DNA of 64,000 nucleotides from Planococcus halocryophilus (GCF_001687585.2 NZ_CP016537.2:1460001-1524000); one strand, 5' to 3'; shown: positions 8,438 through 20,268, numbered from the stretch's first letter. The notes: generated from the letters alone by a model not told the origin. Made by a program: numbers and translations.

Positions 8438-9472
8438 ATGTTAACAGAACGGCAACTGCTCATTTTAAAAGTGACAGTAGATGATTATATTCAATCAGCT
8501 CAGCCGGTAGGATCGAACCAACTCTCCAAAAAGCTTGAAACTCCTTTTAGCCCAGCAACGATTCGTAATGAATTAGCGGAGTTGGAAAGAATGGGCTTTT
8601 TGGAAAAAACACATACGTCTTCCGGACGCATTCCTTCTGAAAAAGGATACCGTTATTACGTCGATCATTTGTTGACGCCAAGACCGTTGCCGAAAGAGGA
8701 TATTGTGCAATTGCGCTCGATTTTTGAAGAAAAACTGACAGAAACGGAAGAAGTCATCAAGCGATCTGCAATGATTCTTTCAGAACTGACCAATTACACG
8801 TCTATCTTACTCGGACCTGATGTGCGCAGACATATCGTTAAAAAATTGTCGATTGTTCCGTTGAGCCAAGACACAGCAGTGGCGATTATCGTCACCAACA
8901 CCGGACATGTAGAAAATCGCGTATTTTCGATTCCGCCAGGATTAAACCCATCGGATATTGAAAAAATGACGAATATTCTTAATGAACGGCTAGTAGGTGT
9001 GGCGCTAAACAACCTGCATCTGCGGTTGGAACAAGAAACTTTATCGATATTAAAGCAGCATATTGAGCGTTACGGCGAGCTATTCCATACGTTTCGACAA
9101 GCAGTTTTATTGCCCCATGAAGATGAAAATATCTATTATGGTGGTAAATTGAACATATTGAAACAGCCTGATTTTCACGATCTTCAAAAAATCAGGGATT
9201 TGATGGATGTTATGGAAGAAGCAAAGCACATTCCGATGATTTTGCCTGTTGGAAGTCAAGGTCTCCACATTCGCATTGGCTCGGAAAATACGCTTACAGC
9301 AATGGAAGATTGCAGTGTCATTACGGTATCGTATGATACTGGAAAAGAACAGACGGGTTCAATCGCCATTATCGGCCCGAAACGAATGGATTATAAACGA
9401 ATCGTTTCGATCTTAGATTTACTAAGTGGTGACTTATCGAAAGAACTTAACCGGATGTTTAATGGAACGTGA
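8438..9472 (+). CDS. hrcA: Heat-inducible transcription repressor HrcA
   Basis: Repressor of class I heat-shock genes, 344 aa. An N-terminal winged helix (MLTERQLLILKVTVDDY, SPATIRNELAELERMGF, TSSGRIPSEKGYRYYVD) is followed by a GAF-like dimerisation domain. The start at 8438 is used because AGAGGTGA lies 6 nt upstream and HrcA proteins begin MLT. In-frame upstream codons at 8417 and 8432 fall in the CIRCE arm and SD region. The stop overlaps a GTG that could be mistaken for the grpE start. Confidence 0.95.
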   Translation: MLTERQLLILKVTVDDYIQSAQPVGSNQLSKKLETPFSPATIRNELAELERMGFLEKTHTSSGRIPSEKGYRYYVDHLLTPRPLPKEDIVQLRSIFEEKLTETEEVIKRSAMILSELTNYTSILLGPDVRRHIVKKLSIVPLSQDTAVAIIVTNTGHVENRVFSIPPGLNPSDIEKMTNILNERLVGVALNNLHLRLEQETLSILKQHIERYGELFHTFRQAVLLPHEDENIYYGGKLNILKQPDFHDLQKIRDLMDVMEEAKHIPMILPVGSQGLHIRIGSENTLTAMEDCSVITVSYDTGKEQTGSIAIIGPKRMDYKRIVSILDLLSGDLSKELNRMFNGT

Positions 9473-9489
9473 ACAAAGGAGGAACAAAA

Positions 9490-10089
9490 TTGCCAAAAAA
9501 AAATGAATCATTAAAAACAGAAGAACAGGTAATAGCTGAAGACGTGGAAGTAAAAGCGCCTGAAGCGGAAGAACAGTCAGAAGTGGCGGATACAGAAACG
9601 CCAGAAACCGACCTGCCTGTTGAAGAAGAGGCAGAACCAGTAAACGAAGTTGAAGAACTCCGTGAGCAACTTGAAGCAGAGCAAAACAAATATTTGCGCC
9701 TGTTAGCCGATTATGATAATTTCAAAAGGCGCACTCAAAAAGACAAAGAACTTGCCAATAAATTCCGTTCACAATCGTTGTTAGCAGACCTCTTGCCGGT
9801 CTTGGACAATTTTGAACGCGCAATGTCGGTACCAACGAAAAGTGAAGAATCCGCTTCGTTGATAAAAGGTATTGAAATGGTGCAGAAATCTTTGCATGAA
9901 GCAGTAAATCGTGAAGGCTTGGAAGAGATTAAATCGGTAGGCGAACAGTTTGACCCGAATTTCCATCAAGCGGTTATGCAAGAAAAAGATGATTCTGCAG
10001 AGCCGGGAGTGGTTTTACAGGAATTGCAAAAAGGCTATATCCTGAAAGATCGAGTTTTACGTCCTGCAATGGTAAAAGTAAACGAATAA
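9490..10089 (+). CDS. grpE: GrpE nucleotide exchange factor
   Basis: Exchanges ADP for ATP on DnaK. 199 aa from a TTG start. The N-terminal 60 residues are acidic, low-complexity sequence, then comes the long helix (EELREQLEAEQNKYLRLLADYDN) and the C-terminal beta domain ending DRVLRPAMVKVNE. The TTG at 9490 is preferred because aaaggagg lies 7 nt upstream; a GTG at 9469 overlapping the hrcA stop has no SD. Second gene of the CIRCE operon, immediately before dnaK. Confidence 0.93.
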   Translation: MPKKNESLKTEEQVIAEDVEVKAPEAEEQSEVADTETPETDLPVEEEAEPVNEVEELREQLEAEQNKYLRLLADYDNFKRRTQKDKELANKFRSQSLLADLLPVLDNFERAMSVPTKSEESASLIKGIEMVQKSLHEAVNREGLEEIKSVGEQFDPNFHQAVMQEKDDSAEPGVVLQELQKGYILKDRVLRPAMVKVNE

Positions 10090-10095
10090 AATTAA

Positions 10096-11934
<1,839 letters not shown>

Positions 11935-11941
11935 TATCTTG

Positions 11942-11977
11942 AAAAGTCAAAGCAAAGCAACATGCTTTGGCTTTTTC
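11942..11977 (+). terminator. Hairpin after dnaK
   Basis: Stem AAAGTCAAAGC / GCTTTGGCTTT (one G-U pair), then TTTTCAAT. Probably a partial terminator that limits dnaJ transcription from the hrcA promoter. Confidence 0.65.
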
Positions 11978-11984
11978 AATGTCT

Positions 11985-12013
11985 TTGCAACGAGGATTTA
12001 AACCGTGTACAAT
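11985..12013 (+). promoter_or_regulatory. Internal SigA promoter of dnaJ
   Basis: TTGCAA at 11985-11990, 17-nt spacer, TACAAT at 12008-12013, right after the dnaK hairpin. dnaJ may therefore be transcribed independently of CIRCE. Confidence 0.6.
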
Positions 12014-12042
12014 TACAATTGATTGCTAAGGGAGAGTGACTT

Positions 12043-13155
12043 ATGAACAAGCGAGATTATTATGAAGTGCTGGGTGTATCCAAGTCTGCTTCCAAAGAAG
12101 AGATTAAAAAAGCATACCGGACTTTATCGAAAAAATTCCACCCAGATATTAATAAAGATGCAGATGCATCTGAGAAATTCCAAGAAGTAAAAGATGCCTA
12201 TGAAGTATTAAGTGACGATCAAAAACGTGCACAATACGATCAATTTGGTCATCAAGATCCGAACCAAGGCTTTGGTGGCGGAGCAGAAGGGTTTGGTTTC
12301 GACGATATTTTCAGTACTTTCTTTGGTGGCGGTGCAAGACGTCGCGACCCGAACGCGCCGCGTAAAGGTGACGATTTACAGTATTCGATGACAATCGACT
12401 TTATGGATGCTGTATTTGGTAAAGAAGCTGAAGTTGAAATTCCTAAAGATGAAACATGTGACACGTGCGATGGCTCTGGGGCTAAACCAGGGACGAAGAA
12501 AAAAACATGTCCATATTGCGAAGGTTCGGGTCAAACCAATGTAACGCAGGACACACCTTTTGGTCGCATGGTCAATCGTCGTACTTGTCAACATTGTGAA
12601 GGTTCAGGGCAAATTATTGAAGAGAAATGTCCAACTTGCCGAGGCCAAGGAAGAGTCCGCAAAGTAAACAAAATTAAAGTTACGATTCCAGCAGGCGTTG
12701 ACGATGGTCAGCAATTACGAGTGACAGGTCAAGGTGGACCAGGTATTAACGGAGGACCAGCAGGAGATTTATACGTTGTATTCCGCGTAAAACCACATAA
12801 GCAATTCCAACGTGAAGGCGATGACATTTATTTAGAAATATCGGTCACTTATCCGCAAGCCGCATTAGGTGATGAGATTGAAGTGCCAACAATTTCAGGG
12901 AAAGTGAAACTGAAAATTCCAGCTGGTACACAAAGTGGAGCACGTTTCCGCTTGAAGGGCAAAGGTGTTAAAAATGTCCACGGCTACGGAACAGGTGATC
13001 AACATATTATTGTTCGCATAAAAACACAAACAAAACTTAGTGAGAAACAAAAACAGCTATTACGTGAATTTGCTGAAATTAGCGGAGATATTCCGGAAGA
13101 ACATAGCAGTTCTCTTTTTGCAAAAATCAAACGCACTATTAAAGGCGACTCATAA
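12043..13155 (+). CDS. dnaJ: Co-chaperone DnaJ (Hsp40)
   Basis: Stimulates the DnaK ATPase and delivers substrates. 370 aa: J domain with HPD at residues 33-35, a G/F-rich linker ([14 protein letters not shown]), and four zinc-binding CXXCXGXG-type repeats ([32 protein letters not shown]). The C-terminal substrate-binding domains follow. This is a full type I DnaJ. ATG with gggagag upstream. It is followed by an unusual long hairpin before prmA. Confidence 0.96.
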   Translation: MNKRDYYEVLGVSKSASKEEIKKAYRTLSKKFHPDINKDADASEKFQEVKDAYEVLSDDQKRAQYDQFGHQDPNQGFGGGAEGFGFDDIFSTFFGGGARRRDPNAPRKGDDLQYSMTIDFMDAVFGKEAEVEIPKDETCDTCDGSGAKPGTKKKTCPYCEGSGQTNVTQDTPFGRMVNRRTCQHCEGSGQIIEEKCPTCRGQGRVRKVNKIKVTIPAGVDDGQQLRVTGQGGPGINGGPAGDLYVVFRVKPHKQFQREGDDIYLEISVTYPQAALGDEIEVPTISGKVKLKIPAGTQSGARFRLKGKGVKNVHGYGTGDQHIIVRIKTQTKLSEKQKQLLREFAEISGDIPEEHSSSLFAKIKRTIKGDS

Positions 13156-13206
13156 TAGCTGAAATGATGGATGCTTTTTTATTCATCGGCGGCTAAAGCA
13201 ATTCAA

Positions 13207-13258
13207 TTTTACAGGCAGAAGACTCTTGCGACTTGCGAGAGTCTTACTGACTGTAAAA
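13207..13258. other. Long imperfect hairpin between dnaJ and prmA
   Basis: Outer arms TTTTACAG (13207-13214) and CTGTAAAA (13251-13258), a CAG/CTG middle helix, and an inner 10-bp helix closing the loop GACTT. There is no T-run on either strand, so it does not look like an intrinsic terminator. It may be an mRNA processing or stability element. Confidence 0.5.
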
Positions 13259-13280
13259 GTGGAAAAGGAGCTGGGCACTA

Positions 13281-14222
13281 TTGAAATGGTCAGAACTGTC
13301 GATTCATACGACAAATGAAGCAATTGAAGCAGTTTCCAATATCATGCACGAAGCAGGCGCGAGCGGTGTTGTCATTGAAGACTCAGAAGATTTAACAAAA
13401 GAACGAGAAGATCGCTTTGGTGAAATTTATTCGTTAGATCCTGAAGATTTTCCAGTAGATGGCGTTATTTTAAAAGCATATCTTCCTGTTAATAGCTTTT
13501 TAGGGGAAACTGTAGAGGCGATTAAACTGGCGATTAATAACTTAGTGACATTTGACATTAACTTGGGCAAAAACGAAGTAACCATTAGCGAAGTAAATGA
13601 AGAAGAATGGGCTACAGCGTGGAAAAAATATTATCACCCTGTGAAAATATCTAAACGCTTTACAATTGTTCCAACATGGGAAACGTATAACCCGGTTTCA
13701 AGCGACGAGTTAATCATTGAATTGGATCCTGGAATGGCTTTTGGTACAGGAACTCACCCAACAACTGTGATGAGCCTTCAAGCATTAGAGAAAATGGTCA
13801 AACCAGCTGATCGTGTTATTGATATCGGGACCGGTTCTGGTGTATTGGCAATTGGAGCAGCTTTACTGTCCGCTAAAGAAGTGTATGCACTGGATTTAGA
13901 TGAAGTGGCAGTCAGATCTGCGAATATCAACGTCAAATTAAATAAAGTTCAAGATGTTGTGACGGTAGAAGAAGGCAATTTGACGGATAAAATTGATCAA
14001 CCAGGTGACGTAGTGGTTGCTAATATTTTGGCGGAAGTCATTATGTCATTTACAGATGATGCATTTAAGATTGTTAAATCAGGTGGAGTCTATATTACAT
14101 CAGGCATCATCTCGGCGAAAAAAAATGATGTAAAAGCGGCTCTGGAAGCATCTGGCTTTGTTATTGAAGATGTTATGATGATGGAAGACTGGGTTACCAT
14201 CATTTCAAAAAAACCGGAATAA
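13281..14222 (+). CDS. prmA: Ribosomal protein L11 methyltransferase
   Basis: Trimethylates ribosomal protein L11 using SAM. 313 aa from a TTG start, reading (M)[15 protein letters not shown] as in other Bacillales PrmA. An N-terminal substrate-recognition domain is followed by a Rossmann methyltransferase domain: [14 protein letters not shown], the SAM motif [13 protein letters not shown] near residue 180, and [16 protein letters not shown] lies 10 nt upstream of the TTG. rsmE follows after 12 nt, so they form an RNA/protein-modification operon pair. Confidence 0.94.
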   Translation: MKWSELSIHTTNEAIEAVSNIMHEAGASGVVIEDSEDLTKEREDRFGEIYSLDPEDFPVDGVILKAYLPVNSFLGETVEAIKLAINNLVTFDINLGKNEVTISEVNEEEWATAWKKYYHPVKISKRFTIVPTWETYNPVSSDELIIELDPGMAFGTGTHPTTVMSLQALEKMVKPADRVIDIGTGSGVLAIGAALLSAKEVYALDLDEVAVRSANINVKLNKVQDVVTVEEGNLTDKIDQPGDVVVANILAEVIMSFTDDAFKIVKSGGVYITSGIISAKKNDVKAALEASGFVIEDVMMMEDWVTIISKKPE

Positions 14223-14234
14223 CGAGGTGCCACG

Positions 14235-14972
14235 ATGCAACGATATTTTATAGAAGGTGAAATTCCTGAAAATCGAATAGTGGCAATAACTGGCGATGAT
14301 GCAAAGCACATCGCCAAAGTTATGCGTCAAACTGTTGGGGGCAACTTGATCGTTGTTATCGAAGACCAAGCGTACCAAGCAGAAATTGTATCAGCAGATT
14401 TTGATGTAGAAGTTGAAATTAGAAACAGAATAGAAGTGCAAGTAGAGCTTCCGAAAAAAGTGACGATTGCTTGTGGATTACCTAAAGGCGACAAGCTTGA
14501 TTTGATTACTCAAAAAGCGACGGAACTGGGTATGTATGCGCTTTTGCCGTTTTCAGCAGAACGTTCGATTGTAAAATGGGACAATGCAAAAAGTGATAAA
14601 AAAATCGGTCGTCTTCAAAAAATTGCGAAAGAAGCGGCTGAGCAATCGCATAGAACGCATCTTCCTGAAATTCACAACATCCATAGCTTTAAGCAATTAT
14701 TAAGTAAAGCGGAAGCGTATGACGCAGTCATTGTAGCTTATGAAGAAGAGGCAAGACAAGGCGTCAGAACACGGTTTGCTGAAATTATAAAATCATTGTA
14801 TGATAAAGATTCAGTGTTACTTGTTTTTGGTCCTGAAGGTGGAATTTCTGATGCTGAAGTCCAGGCGCTGAAAAACTTTGGCGCTATTTTTACTTCTCTT
14901 GGGCCACGAATTCTGCGGACCGAAACCGCTCCTTTGTATGCACTGTCAGCTATTTCCTACGAGTTCGAATAA
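14235..14972 (+). CDS. rsmE: 16S rRNA m3U1498 methyltransferase
   Basis: SPOUT-class methyltransferase modifying U1498 of 16S rRNA, 245 aa. An N-terminal PUA-like domain (MQRYFIEGEIPENRI, GDDAKHIAKVMR) is followed by the knotted SAM-binding domain: CGLPKGDKLDLITQKATELG, LVFGPEGGIS, and the terminal motif LGPRILRTETAPLYAL. It follows prmA by 12 nt with gaggtg as SD. In B. subtilis mtaB comes next; here deoC does. Confidence 0.94.
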   Translation: MQRYFIEGEIPENRIVAITGDDAKHIAKVMRQTVGGNLIVVIEDQAYQAEIVSADFDVEVEIRNRIEVQVELPKKVTIACGLPKGDKLDLITQKATELGMYALLPFSAERSIVKWDNAKSDKKIGRLQKIAKEAAEQSHRTHLPEIHNIHSFKQLLSKAEAYDAVIVAYEEEARQGVRTRFAEIIKSLYDKDSVLLVFGPEGGISDAEVQALKNFGAIFTSLGPRILRTETAPLYALSAISYEFE

Positions 14973-15035
14973 GTTTCCTGTAGGGAATGAGCTGGGAAAA
15001 CAAACGACTTCTATATAGAATGGGGATTTTTAAAA

Positions 15036-15704
15036 ATGACAAACATTGCATCTTATATCGACCATACTTTATTAAAACCTGAATCAACAGAAAGCCAAGT
15101 TGTTCAGCTATGCAAAGAAGCAGCAGAATACAATTTCGCTTCTGTTTGCGTAAATCCAACTTGGGTTGAAAAAGCAGCTGCAGAATTAACAAATAGTGAA
15201 GTGAAAGTTTGTACAGTTATTGGCTTCCCATTAGGAGCTTCTACGCCTGAGACAAAAGCTTTTGAAACAACGGATGCTATTTCTAAAGGCGCTGGTGAAA
15301 TTGATATGGTTTTAAACATTGGCGCATTAAAGAGCGGCAATACAGATCACGTGAAAAAAGATATTGAAGCAGTTGTCAATGCAGCTAAAGGCAAAGCAAT
15401 CGTCAAAGTAATTCTTGAGACGTGCTTGTTAACGGACGAAGAAAAAGTAACCGCTTCCCAATTATCTAAAGAAGCTGGAGCGGATTTTGTTAAAACTTCT
15501 ACTGGCTTCTCAACAGGTGGAGCGACAGTTGAAGATGTGAAATTGATGCGTCAAACAGTTGGTCCAGATATGGGTATTAAAGCATCAGGTGGCGTACGTA
15601 GCTTAGAAGATGTAGAAGCAATGATCGAAGCAGGAGCTACGCGTATTGGCGCAAGTTCTGGCGTTAAAATCATGCAAGGCTTAACTTCTGATTCTGATTA
15701 TTAA
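15036..15704 (+). CDS. deoC: Deoxyribose-phosphate aldolase
   Basis: Cleaves 2-deoxyribose-5-phosphate to glyceraldehyde-3-phosphate and acetaldehyde in deoxynucleoside catabolism. 222-aa class I aldolase in a TIM barrel. IDHTLLKPE is at the N-terminus; KVILETCLL lies in the middle; the Schiff-base lysine is in [12 protein letters not shown] near residue 152; and the second active-site lysine is in [16 protein letters not shown]. It stands between rsmE and rpsU, a place usually held by mtaB in Bacillus. No other deo genes are nearby, so it is either a local insertion or a relocated gene. Confidence 0.94.
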   Translation: MTNIASYIDHTLLKPESTESQVVQLCKEAAEYNFASVCVNPTWVEKAAAELTNSEVKVCTVIGFPLGASTPETKAFETTDAISKGAGEIDMVLNIGALKSGNTDHVKKDIEAVVNAAKGKAIVKVILETCLLTDEEKVTASQLSKEAGADFVKTSTGFSTGGATVEDVKLMRQTVGPDMGIKASGGVRSLEDVEAMIEAGATRIGASSGVKIMQGLTSDSDY

Positions 15705-15707
15705 CTA

Positions 15708-15736
15708 TTGACCTTTCATCTAGAATACGATATAAT
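15708..15736 (+). promoter_or_regulatory. Strong SigA promoter of rpsU
   Basis: TTGACC at 15708-15713, 17-nt spacer, perfect TATAAT at 15731-15736. It begins just after the deoC stop, as expected for a highly expressed ribosomal gene. Confidence 0.75.
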
Positions 15737-15799
15737 TTTTGAGTATATAACACTTGTTGCTCTTCGCTTCAACGTGTGTTCGGAGGGAGGGAAAAAGAG

Positions 15800-15973
15800 A
15801 TGTCAAAAACTACAGTTCGTAAAAACGAATCGATTGAAGATGCTCTTCGCCGCTTCAAACGCACTGTTTCTAAATCTGGAACAATGCAAGAGGTAAGAAA
15901 GCGCGAGTACTATGATAAGCCGAGCGTGAAACGTAAACTAAAATCAGAAGCTGCGCGTAAACGTAAATTTTAA
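15800..15973 (+). CDS. rpsU: 30S ribosomal protein S21
   Basis: 57-aa basic small-subunit protein beginning [19 protein letters not shown] and ending [10 protein letters not shown], the typical S21 sequence. GGAGGGAGG lies upstream of the ATG at 15800; an earlier in-frame ATG at 15776 precedes that SD and would add eight non-conserved residues, so it is rejected. Strong promoter upstream, strong terminator downstream. In B. subtilis yqeY follows; it is missing here. Confidence 0.95.
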   Translation: MSKTTVRKNESIEDALRRFKRTVSKSGTMQEVRKREYYDKPSVKRKLKSEAARKRKF

Positions 15974-16021
15974 TTGACTTTAAGAAGCATATAGACTTTT
16001 AAAAAATATGAACGACCAGCG

Positions 16022-16057
16022 AAAACCGCCAACACAATCTTGTGTTGGCGGTTTTTC
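16022..16057 (+). terminator. Terminator after rpsU
   Basis: Perfect arms AAAACCGCCAACACAA / TTGTGTTGGCGGTTTT, then TCTAA. A very strong GC-containing hairpin. Confidence 0.9.
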
Positions 16058-16199
16058 TAATTGTCACATAAGTAAGCGCATTCTTTCGTTATTGCAGAAG
16101 ATTTCCTCTATAATATAAGTATAGTAAATTGAAACTTCTTCACAGTTCAACCGTATATATGGTGCAGAAGAAATTTGAAATGCGAAAGGAGAGATCCTG

Positions 16200-17525
16200 T
16201 TGAGCAAAGTCAAAGTCTTTATGGGTTTTGGACTTTTGCTATTATCGTTTCTACTTGTGCTCCCAACTATCCAGGCGGATACTTCGACGGTGTACGTTAT
16301 TCCAATCGAAGATGAAGTTGAAAGAGGATTGCAGGCTTTTATCGAACGGGGGATTGAAGAAGCGGAAGATGCTGGAGCCGAAGCCATCATATTTGAAATA
16401 GATACACCGGGTGGATTTGTAGATGCAGCAGATGGCATTGCTCGTCTGTTAGACAAAACAGATTTAGAAACACTGGCTTTTGTTAATCAAGACGCTTTGT
16501 CTGCTGGTGCGTTTCTTGCTTTGCATAATGACGAAATTTACATGCATCCTAACGGGCGCATGGGAGCGGCACAAGTAATAAATCAGTCAGGGAATGCAGC
16601 GGCTGATAAAGCAAATAGTGCTTGGTTGTCCTCAATGAAAAGTGCAGCACAAACAGTTGACCGAGATCCCCAGTATGCCTTGGCCATGGCCGATGCATCA
16701 ATAGATCTTCCAGAAGTGGGCGCAGCTAAAGGTAAATTATTAACTTTAGATGCGAAAGAAGCTGAGCAAGTAGGATATTCAGAAGGAACCGTTAGTTCGT
16801 TAAGTGAGCTTTTAGCGTTAAAGGGCTTTCAGGACGCAACAATTGTTACAATTGACGAAACGTTTTCGGAAAGTCTAGCTCGCTTTTTAACGAATCCGTT
16901 TATCGTGCCGATTCTTTTATCATTTGCAGGACTTGGCTTGTTACTTGAGCTATTCACGCCAGGAGTCGGAGTTCCAGGGTTTATCGGAATGGTATTTTTA
17001 CTGTTGTTTTTTTATGGTCACTTAGTGGCCGGCTTAGCAGGTTACGAATCCATCATTTTATTGATTATTGGTTTCGGACTTTTAGTAGCTGAGTTTATCA
17101 TACCGGGTGGTGTGGCTGGATTTTTAGGAGTTGCGGCTATTCTCGGTAGTATCTTATTGGCGGGAGGAGACTTGAAAACCACCGCCATAGCAGTACTTAT
17201 AGCAATGGTAGTAGCAACAGTAGGGATGGTGATCGTAGTGAAGTTTTTTGGTAAACGACTGAGTTTGTTCAAACGCATTATTTTGACGGACGCCACCGAT
17301 ACGGCAAGTGGTTATGTATCGACTACAAACCGTCCAGAACTTGTCGGTAAAATTGCACGAACACTGACTGCATTGCGTCCATCAGGTACAATTCAGCTAG
17401 ACGATGAGCGAATCGATGCTGTCTCTGAGGGAAGATTTATAGACAGTGGCAAAAATGTTAAGATTATCAAGGTAGAAGGTTCACGAATCGTAGTTCGTGA
17501 GCTGGATAAACAAGAGGAGGAATAA
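16200..17525 (+). CDS. yqeZ: NfeD-family membrane-bound serine protease (YqeZ)
   Basis: 441-aa long-form NfeD protein. Signal peptide or TM at residues 1-25 ([19 protein letters not shown], cleaved near QAD). A ClpP-like domain follows ([39 protein letters not shown]), then several transmembrane helices (about 220-350) and a C-terminal OB-fold NfeDC domain ([23 protein letters not shown]). Partner of the flotillin FloA, whose gene starts 4 nt downstream, in membrane-microdomain organisation and stress response. TTG start at 16200 with aaaggagag upstream. Confidence 0.9.
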   Translation: MSKVKVFMGFGLLLLSFLLVLPTIQADTSTVYVIPIEDEVERGLQAFIERGIEEAEDAGAEAIIFEIDTPGGFVDAADGIARLLDKTDLETLAFVNQDALSAGAFLALHNDEIYMHPNGRMGAAQVINQSGNAAADKANSAWLSSMKSAAQTVDRDPQYALAMADASIDLPEVGAAKGKLLTLDAKEAEQVGYSEGTVSSLSELLALKGFQDATIVTIDETFSESLARFLTNPFIVPILLSFAGLGLLLELFTPGVGVPGFIGMVFLLLFFYGHLVAGLAGYESIILLIIGFGLLVAEFIIPGGVAGFLGVAAILGSILLAGGDLKTTAIAVLIAMVVATVGMVIVVKFFGKRLSLFKRIILTDATDTASGYVSTTNRPELVGKIARTLTALRPSGTIQLDDERIDAVSEGRFIDSGKNVKIIKVEGSRIVVRELDKQEEE

Positions 17526-17529
17526 GAGA

Positions 17530-18516
17530 ATGGGACTTGAAACAATTGGTCTAGGCGCAGCAATCATTGGTATTATCGTTATTTTGGCAATATTCTTTAC
17601 GTTCGTTCCGATTACGTTATGGATTTCAGCATTAGCTGCAGGCGTAAGAATCAGTATCTTTACACTAATAGGGATGAGATTACGTCGTGTTATTCCATCG
17701 CGTATTGTTAACCCGTTAATCAAAGCTTCAAAAGCGGGATTAACGGTAACTATTAATCAATTGGAGAGTCATTACTTAGCAGGTGGTAACGTTGATCGTG
17801 TTGTTAACGCATTAATCGCGGCTCACCGTGCCAATATCGAATTGCCATTTGAACGCGCAGCGGCGATTGACCTAGCAGGTCGTGACGTGCTAGAAGCTGT
17901 TCAAATGTCGGTAAACCCGAAAGTGATTGAAACACCATTTATCGCCGGTGTGGCAATGGACGGGATCGAAGTAAAAGCAAAAGCGCGTATTACAGTTCGC
18001 GCAAATATCGACCGTTTAGTCGGTGGTGCTGGGGAAGAAACAATTGTTGCCCGTGTTGGTGAAGGGATTGTTTCGACACTTGGTTCAAGCACAAGCCATA
18101 AAAAAGTTCTTGAAAACCCAGATCTAATTTCTCAAACAGTTTTATCGAAAGGTCTTGATTCCGGTACAGCGTTTGAAATTCTGTCTATCGATATTGCAGA
18201 CGTTGATATCGGTAAAAACATTGGAGCGGAACTACAAACAGAACAAGCAGAAGCAGATAAGAAAATTGCTCAAGCAAAAGCTGAAGAGCGCCGCGCGATG
18301 GCTGTTGCAAGCGAACAAGAAATGAAAGCAAAAGTTGTGGAAATGAGAGCGAAAGTTGTAGAAGCAGAAGCAGAAGTACCACTTGCAATGTCTGAAGCCC
18401 TTCGCAACGGGAATATTGGCGTTATGGATTACGTGAACTACAAAAATATCCAAGCTGATACAAGTATGCGCGATTCTATTTCAAAAACCAGCACGGATAA
18501 ATCCGACAACAAATAA
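17530..18516 (+). CDS. floA: Flotillin-like protein FloA
   Basis: SPFH/flotillin protein of functional membrane microdomains, 328 aa. The hydrophobic N-terminal hairpin (about residues 5-50) is followed by the SPFH region ([28 protein letters not shown]) and an Ala/Glu/Lys-rich coiled coil (about 235-290). The start at 17530 follows AGGAGGAATAAGAGA, partly inside the end of yqeZ, so the two are translationally linked. Third gene of the unit is the orphan at 18547. Confidence 0.95.
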   Translation: MGLETIGLGAAIIGIIVILAIFFTFVPITLWISALAAGVRISIFTLIGMRLRRVIPSRIVNPLIKASKAGLTVTINQLESHYLAGGNVDRVVNALIAAHRANIELPFERAAAIDLAGRDVLEAVQMSVNPKVIETPFIAGVAMDGIEVKAKARITVRANIDRLVGGAGEETIVARVGEGIVSTLGSSTSHKKVLENPDLISQTVLSKGLDSGTAFEILSIDIADVDIGKNIGAELQTEQAEADKKIAQAKAEERRAMAVASEQEMKAKVVEMRAKVVEAEAEVPLAMSEALRNGNIGVMDYVNYKNIQADTSMRDSISKTSTDKSDNK

Positions 18517-18546
18517 TGGGCGTTAGCCATAAGGGAGGTTTGTCGT

Positions 18547-19032
18547 GTGGAAGCTCTCATATTTGGACTTGTCATCATGGCGGTAAGTGCTTTTTTTAAT
18601 AAAAACAAAAAAGATTCCAATAAAAGAGATGCTCCGGTAAAGCCCTTTTCGACAACTACATCAACTACGAGAGAAAGTCGTTCTGCGCAAACCCGGTTCA
18701 AACGAGTAGAAGATTATGCAAAGGAACTTTATGGTGAACTGCAAAATCAAAAAGCTCAAGGGTCTGATCGTTTAGAAGAGGCAAAGCAAAAAGCGGTAGA
18801 AGTTGTGGATCGAACGCCTCTTCGCGAAGCGCGTCAAGAAGTAGAGCGTCGCGTTACATCTAGTAATACACAAAGTCGTACATCACTAAGCCAATCAAGA
18901 TCAATCCGCAATCAACCTGCAGTTCCTAAAGTAGAGAAAACTTCTGATGAATTATTGCCACTTAGCGATGAGGACGTCAGAAAAGGAATTATCATGGCGG
19001 AAATTTTAATGCCGCCAAAGTCAAAGCGCTAA
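18547..19032 (+). CDS. Uncharacterised membrane-anchored protein downstream of floA
   Basis: Not recognised as a named family. 161 aa from a GTG start with AGGGAGG 8 nt upstream. Residues 1-17 form one hydrophobic helix (EALIFGLVIMAVSAFF), followed by Lys/Asn and Thr/Ser-rich sequence. A charged helical stretch (VEDYAKELYGELQNQKA..., about 55-95) and a Ser/Arg/Gln-rich linker come next. The C-terminus ends in a short motif-like piece, SDEDVRKGIIMAEILMPPKS. It lies 30 nt after floA and before a terminator, so it is probably the third gene of the NfeD-FloA unit. A role at flotillin microdomains is inference from position only. Confidence 0.75.
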   Translation: MEALIFGLVIMAVSAFFNKNKKDSNKRDAPVKPFSTTTSTTRESRSAQTRFKRVEDYAKELYGELQNQKAQGSDRLEEAKQKAVEVVDRTPLREARQEVERRVTSSNTQSRTSLSQSRSIRNQPAVPKVEKTSDELLPLSDEDVRKGIIMAEILMPPKSKR

Positions 19033-19033
19033 T

Positions 19034-19066
19034 GAAAATCAGTCAGTGAAAACTGGCTGATTTTTA
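19034..19066 (+). terminator. Terminator of the yqeZ-floA unit
   Basis: Arms AAAATCAGTCAGT / ACTGGCTGATTTTT with a GAAA loop. Confidence 0.85.
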
Positions 19067-19261
19067 GTATCCATATTTTTATTATGTAAACTAAAAAAAA
19101 TAAGCGGAATTTTCTCTGCTGATAAAATAGAATTATTAGGATATTTAGGTAAAAGGTAAATTTTTCACGTTAAAGGTGCACAGAACAAATATTTTACAAG
19201 TGATTATCTTTAATGATAGAGTGAAATTAGCAGTAAATACTCGATCCTAAGGAGCGTCCAC

Positions 19262-20221
19262 ATGACAGAAAATAACCTACTAGAATTACATGTGAAAGAC
19301 CCAAATGAAGCGGTACAGCTGCTCGGGATATCAGATAGCCATTTAACATTAATCGAAGAAGCTTTTAACATTCAAATTATCACCCGTGGAGAAGTCATTA
19401 AATTAGCTGGTTCTGAGGCAGACAAACAAACGGGGAAATTATTAATAGAACAATTATTGCGGGTTATCCGCAAAAACATCAATATTGATCAGCGCGATAT
19501 CGTCTCAGCAATTGAGATGGCTAAAAATGGTACAATCGAATATTTTGCTGAACTTTATGATGAAGAAGTTGCGCGTAATGCTAACGGCAAAACGATTCGC
19601 GCAAAAACCATTGGGCAGAGGCATTATATTCATGCAATTCGCAACAAAGATTTAGTTTTTGGGATTGGTCCTGCCGGTACCGGTAAAACGTATCTTGCAG
19701 TCGTTCTGGCCGTCCAAGCACTAAAAAACGGTCATGTGAAGAAAATAATTTTGACAAGGCCCGCTGTTGAAGCAGGCGAAAGTCTCGGGTTTTTACCAGG
19801 GGATTTAAAAGAGAAAGTTGATCCATATTTACGTCCACTATATGATGCGCTGCATGACGTGTTAGGGCTCGAACAAACCAACCGCTTTATCGAGCGTGGG
19901 ACCATTGAAATTGCTCCTTTGGCGTATATGAGAGGACGCACATTAGATGAAGCTTTTGTTATTCTAGATGAAGCGCAAAATACCACAAAAGCACAGATGA
20001 AAATGTTCTTAACACGTCTCGGTTTTGGATCGAAAATGGTTATTACTGGTGACAAAACTCAAATTGATTTGCCTCGTGGTGCTGAATCTGGATTAATTGC
20101 CGCTGAAACGATTTTATCAAGTGTGCGAAATATCCATTTTCAATACCTTGAAAGTGGTGATGTGGTTCGTCACCCACTTGTGGCAAAAATTATTGATGCT
20201 TATGAAAATCAGCCAACTTAA
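19262..20221 (+). CDS. phoH: PhoH-family P-loop ATPase
   Basis: Cytosolic ATPase of the PhoH family, linked to RNA metabolism and ribosome maturation; 319 aa. An N-terminal KH-like region is followed by the ATPase domain: Walker A GPAGTGKTYLA near residue 136, RPAVEAGESLGFLPGDL, Walker B FVILDEAQN near 235, and sensor VITGDKTQIDLPRG. taaggag precedes the ATG. It has its own short unit ending in a terminator. Position before pgpH and ybeY matches B. subtilis, and YbeY and PhoH often act in the same rRNA processes. Confidence 0.93.
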   Translation: MTENNLLELHVKDPNEAVQLLGISDSHLTLIEEAFNIQIITRGEVIKLAGSEADKQTGKLLIEQLLRVIRKNINIDQRDIVSAIEMAKNGTIEYFAELYDEEVARNANGKTIRAKTIGQRHYIHAIRNKDLVFGIGPAGTGKTYLAVVLAVQALKNGHVKKIILTRPAVEAGESLGFLPGDLKEKVDPYLRPLYDALHDVLGLEQTNRFIERGTIEIAPLAYMRGRTLDEAFVILDEAQNTTKAQMKMFLTRLGFGSKMVITGDKTQIDLPRGAESGLIAAETILSSVRNIHFQYLESGDVVRHPLVAKIIDAYENQPT

Positions 20222-20232
20222 AGAGTATAGAG

Positions 20233-20268
20233 CAAGGTGTAGGGATCACTTTCCCTGCACCTTTTTTC
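20233..20268 (+). terminator. Terminator after phoH
   Basis: Arms AAGGTGTAGGGA / TCCCTGCACCTT (one G-U pair), then TTTTCT. Confidence 0.85.
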
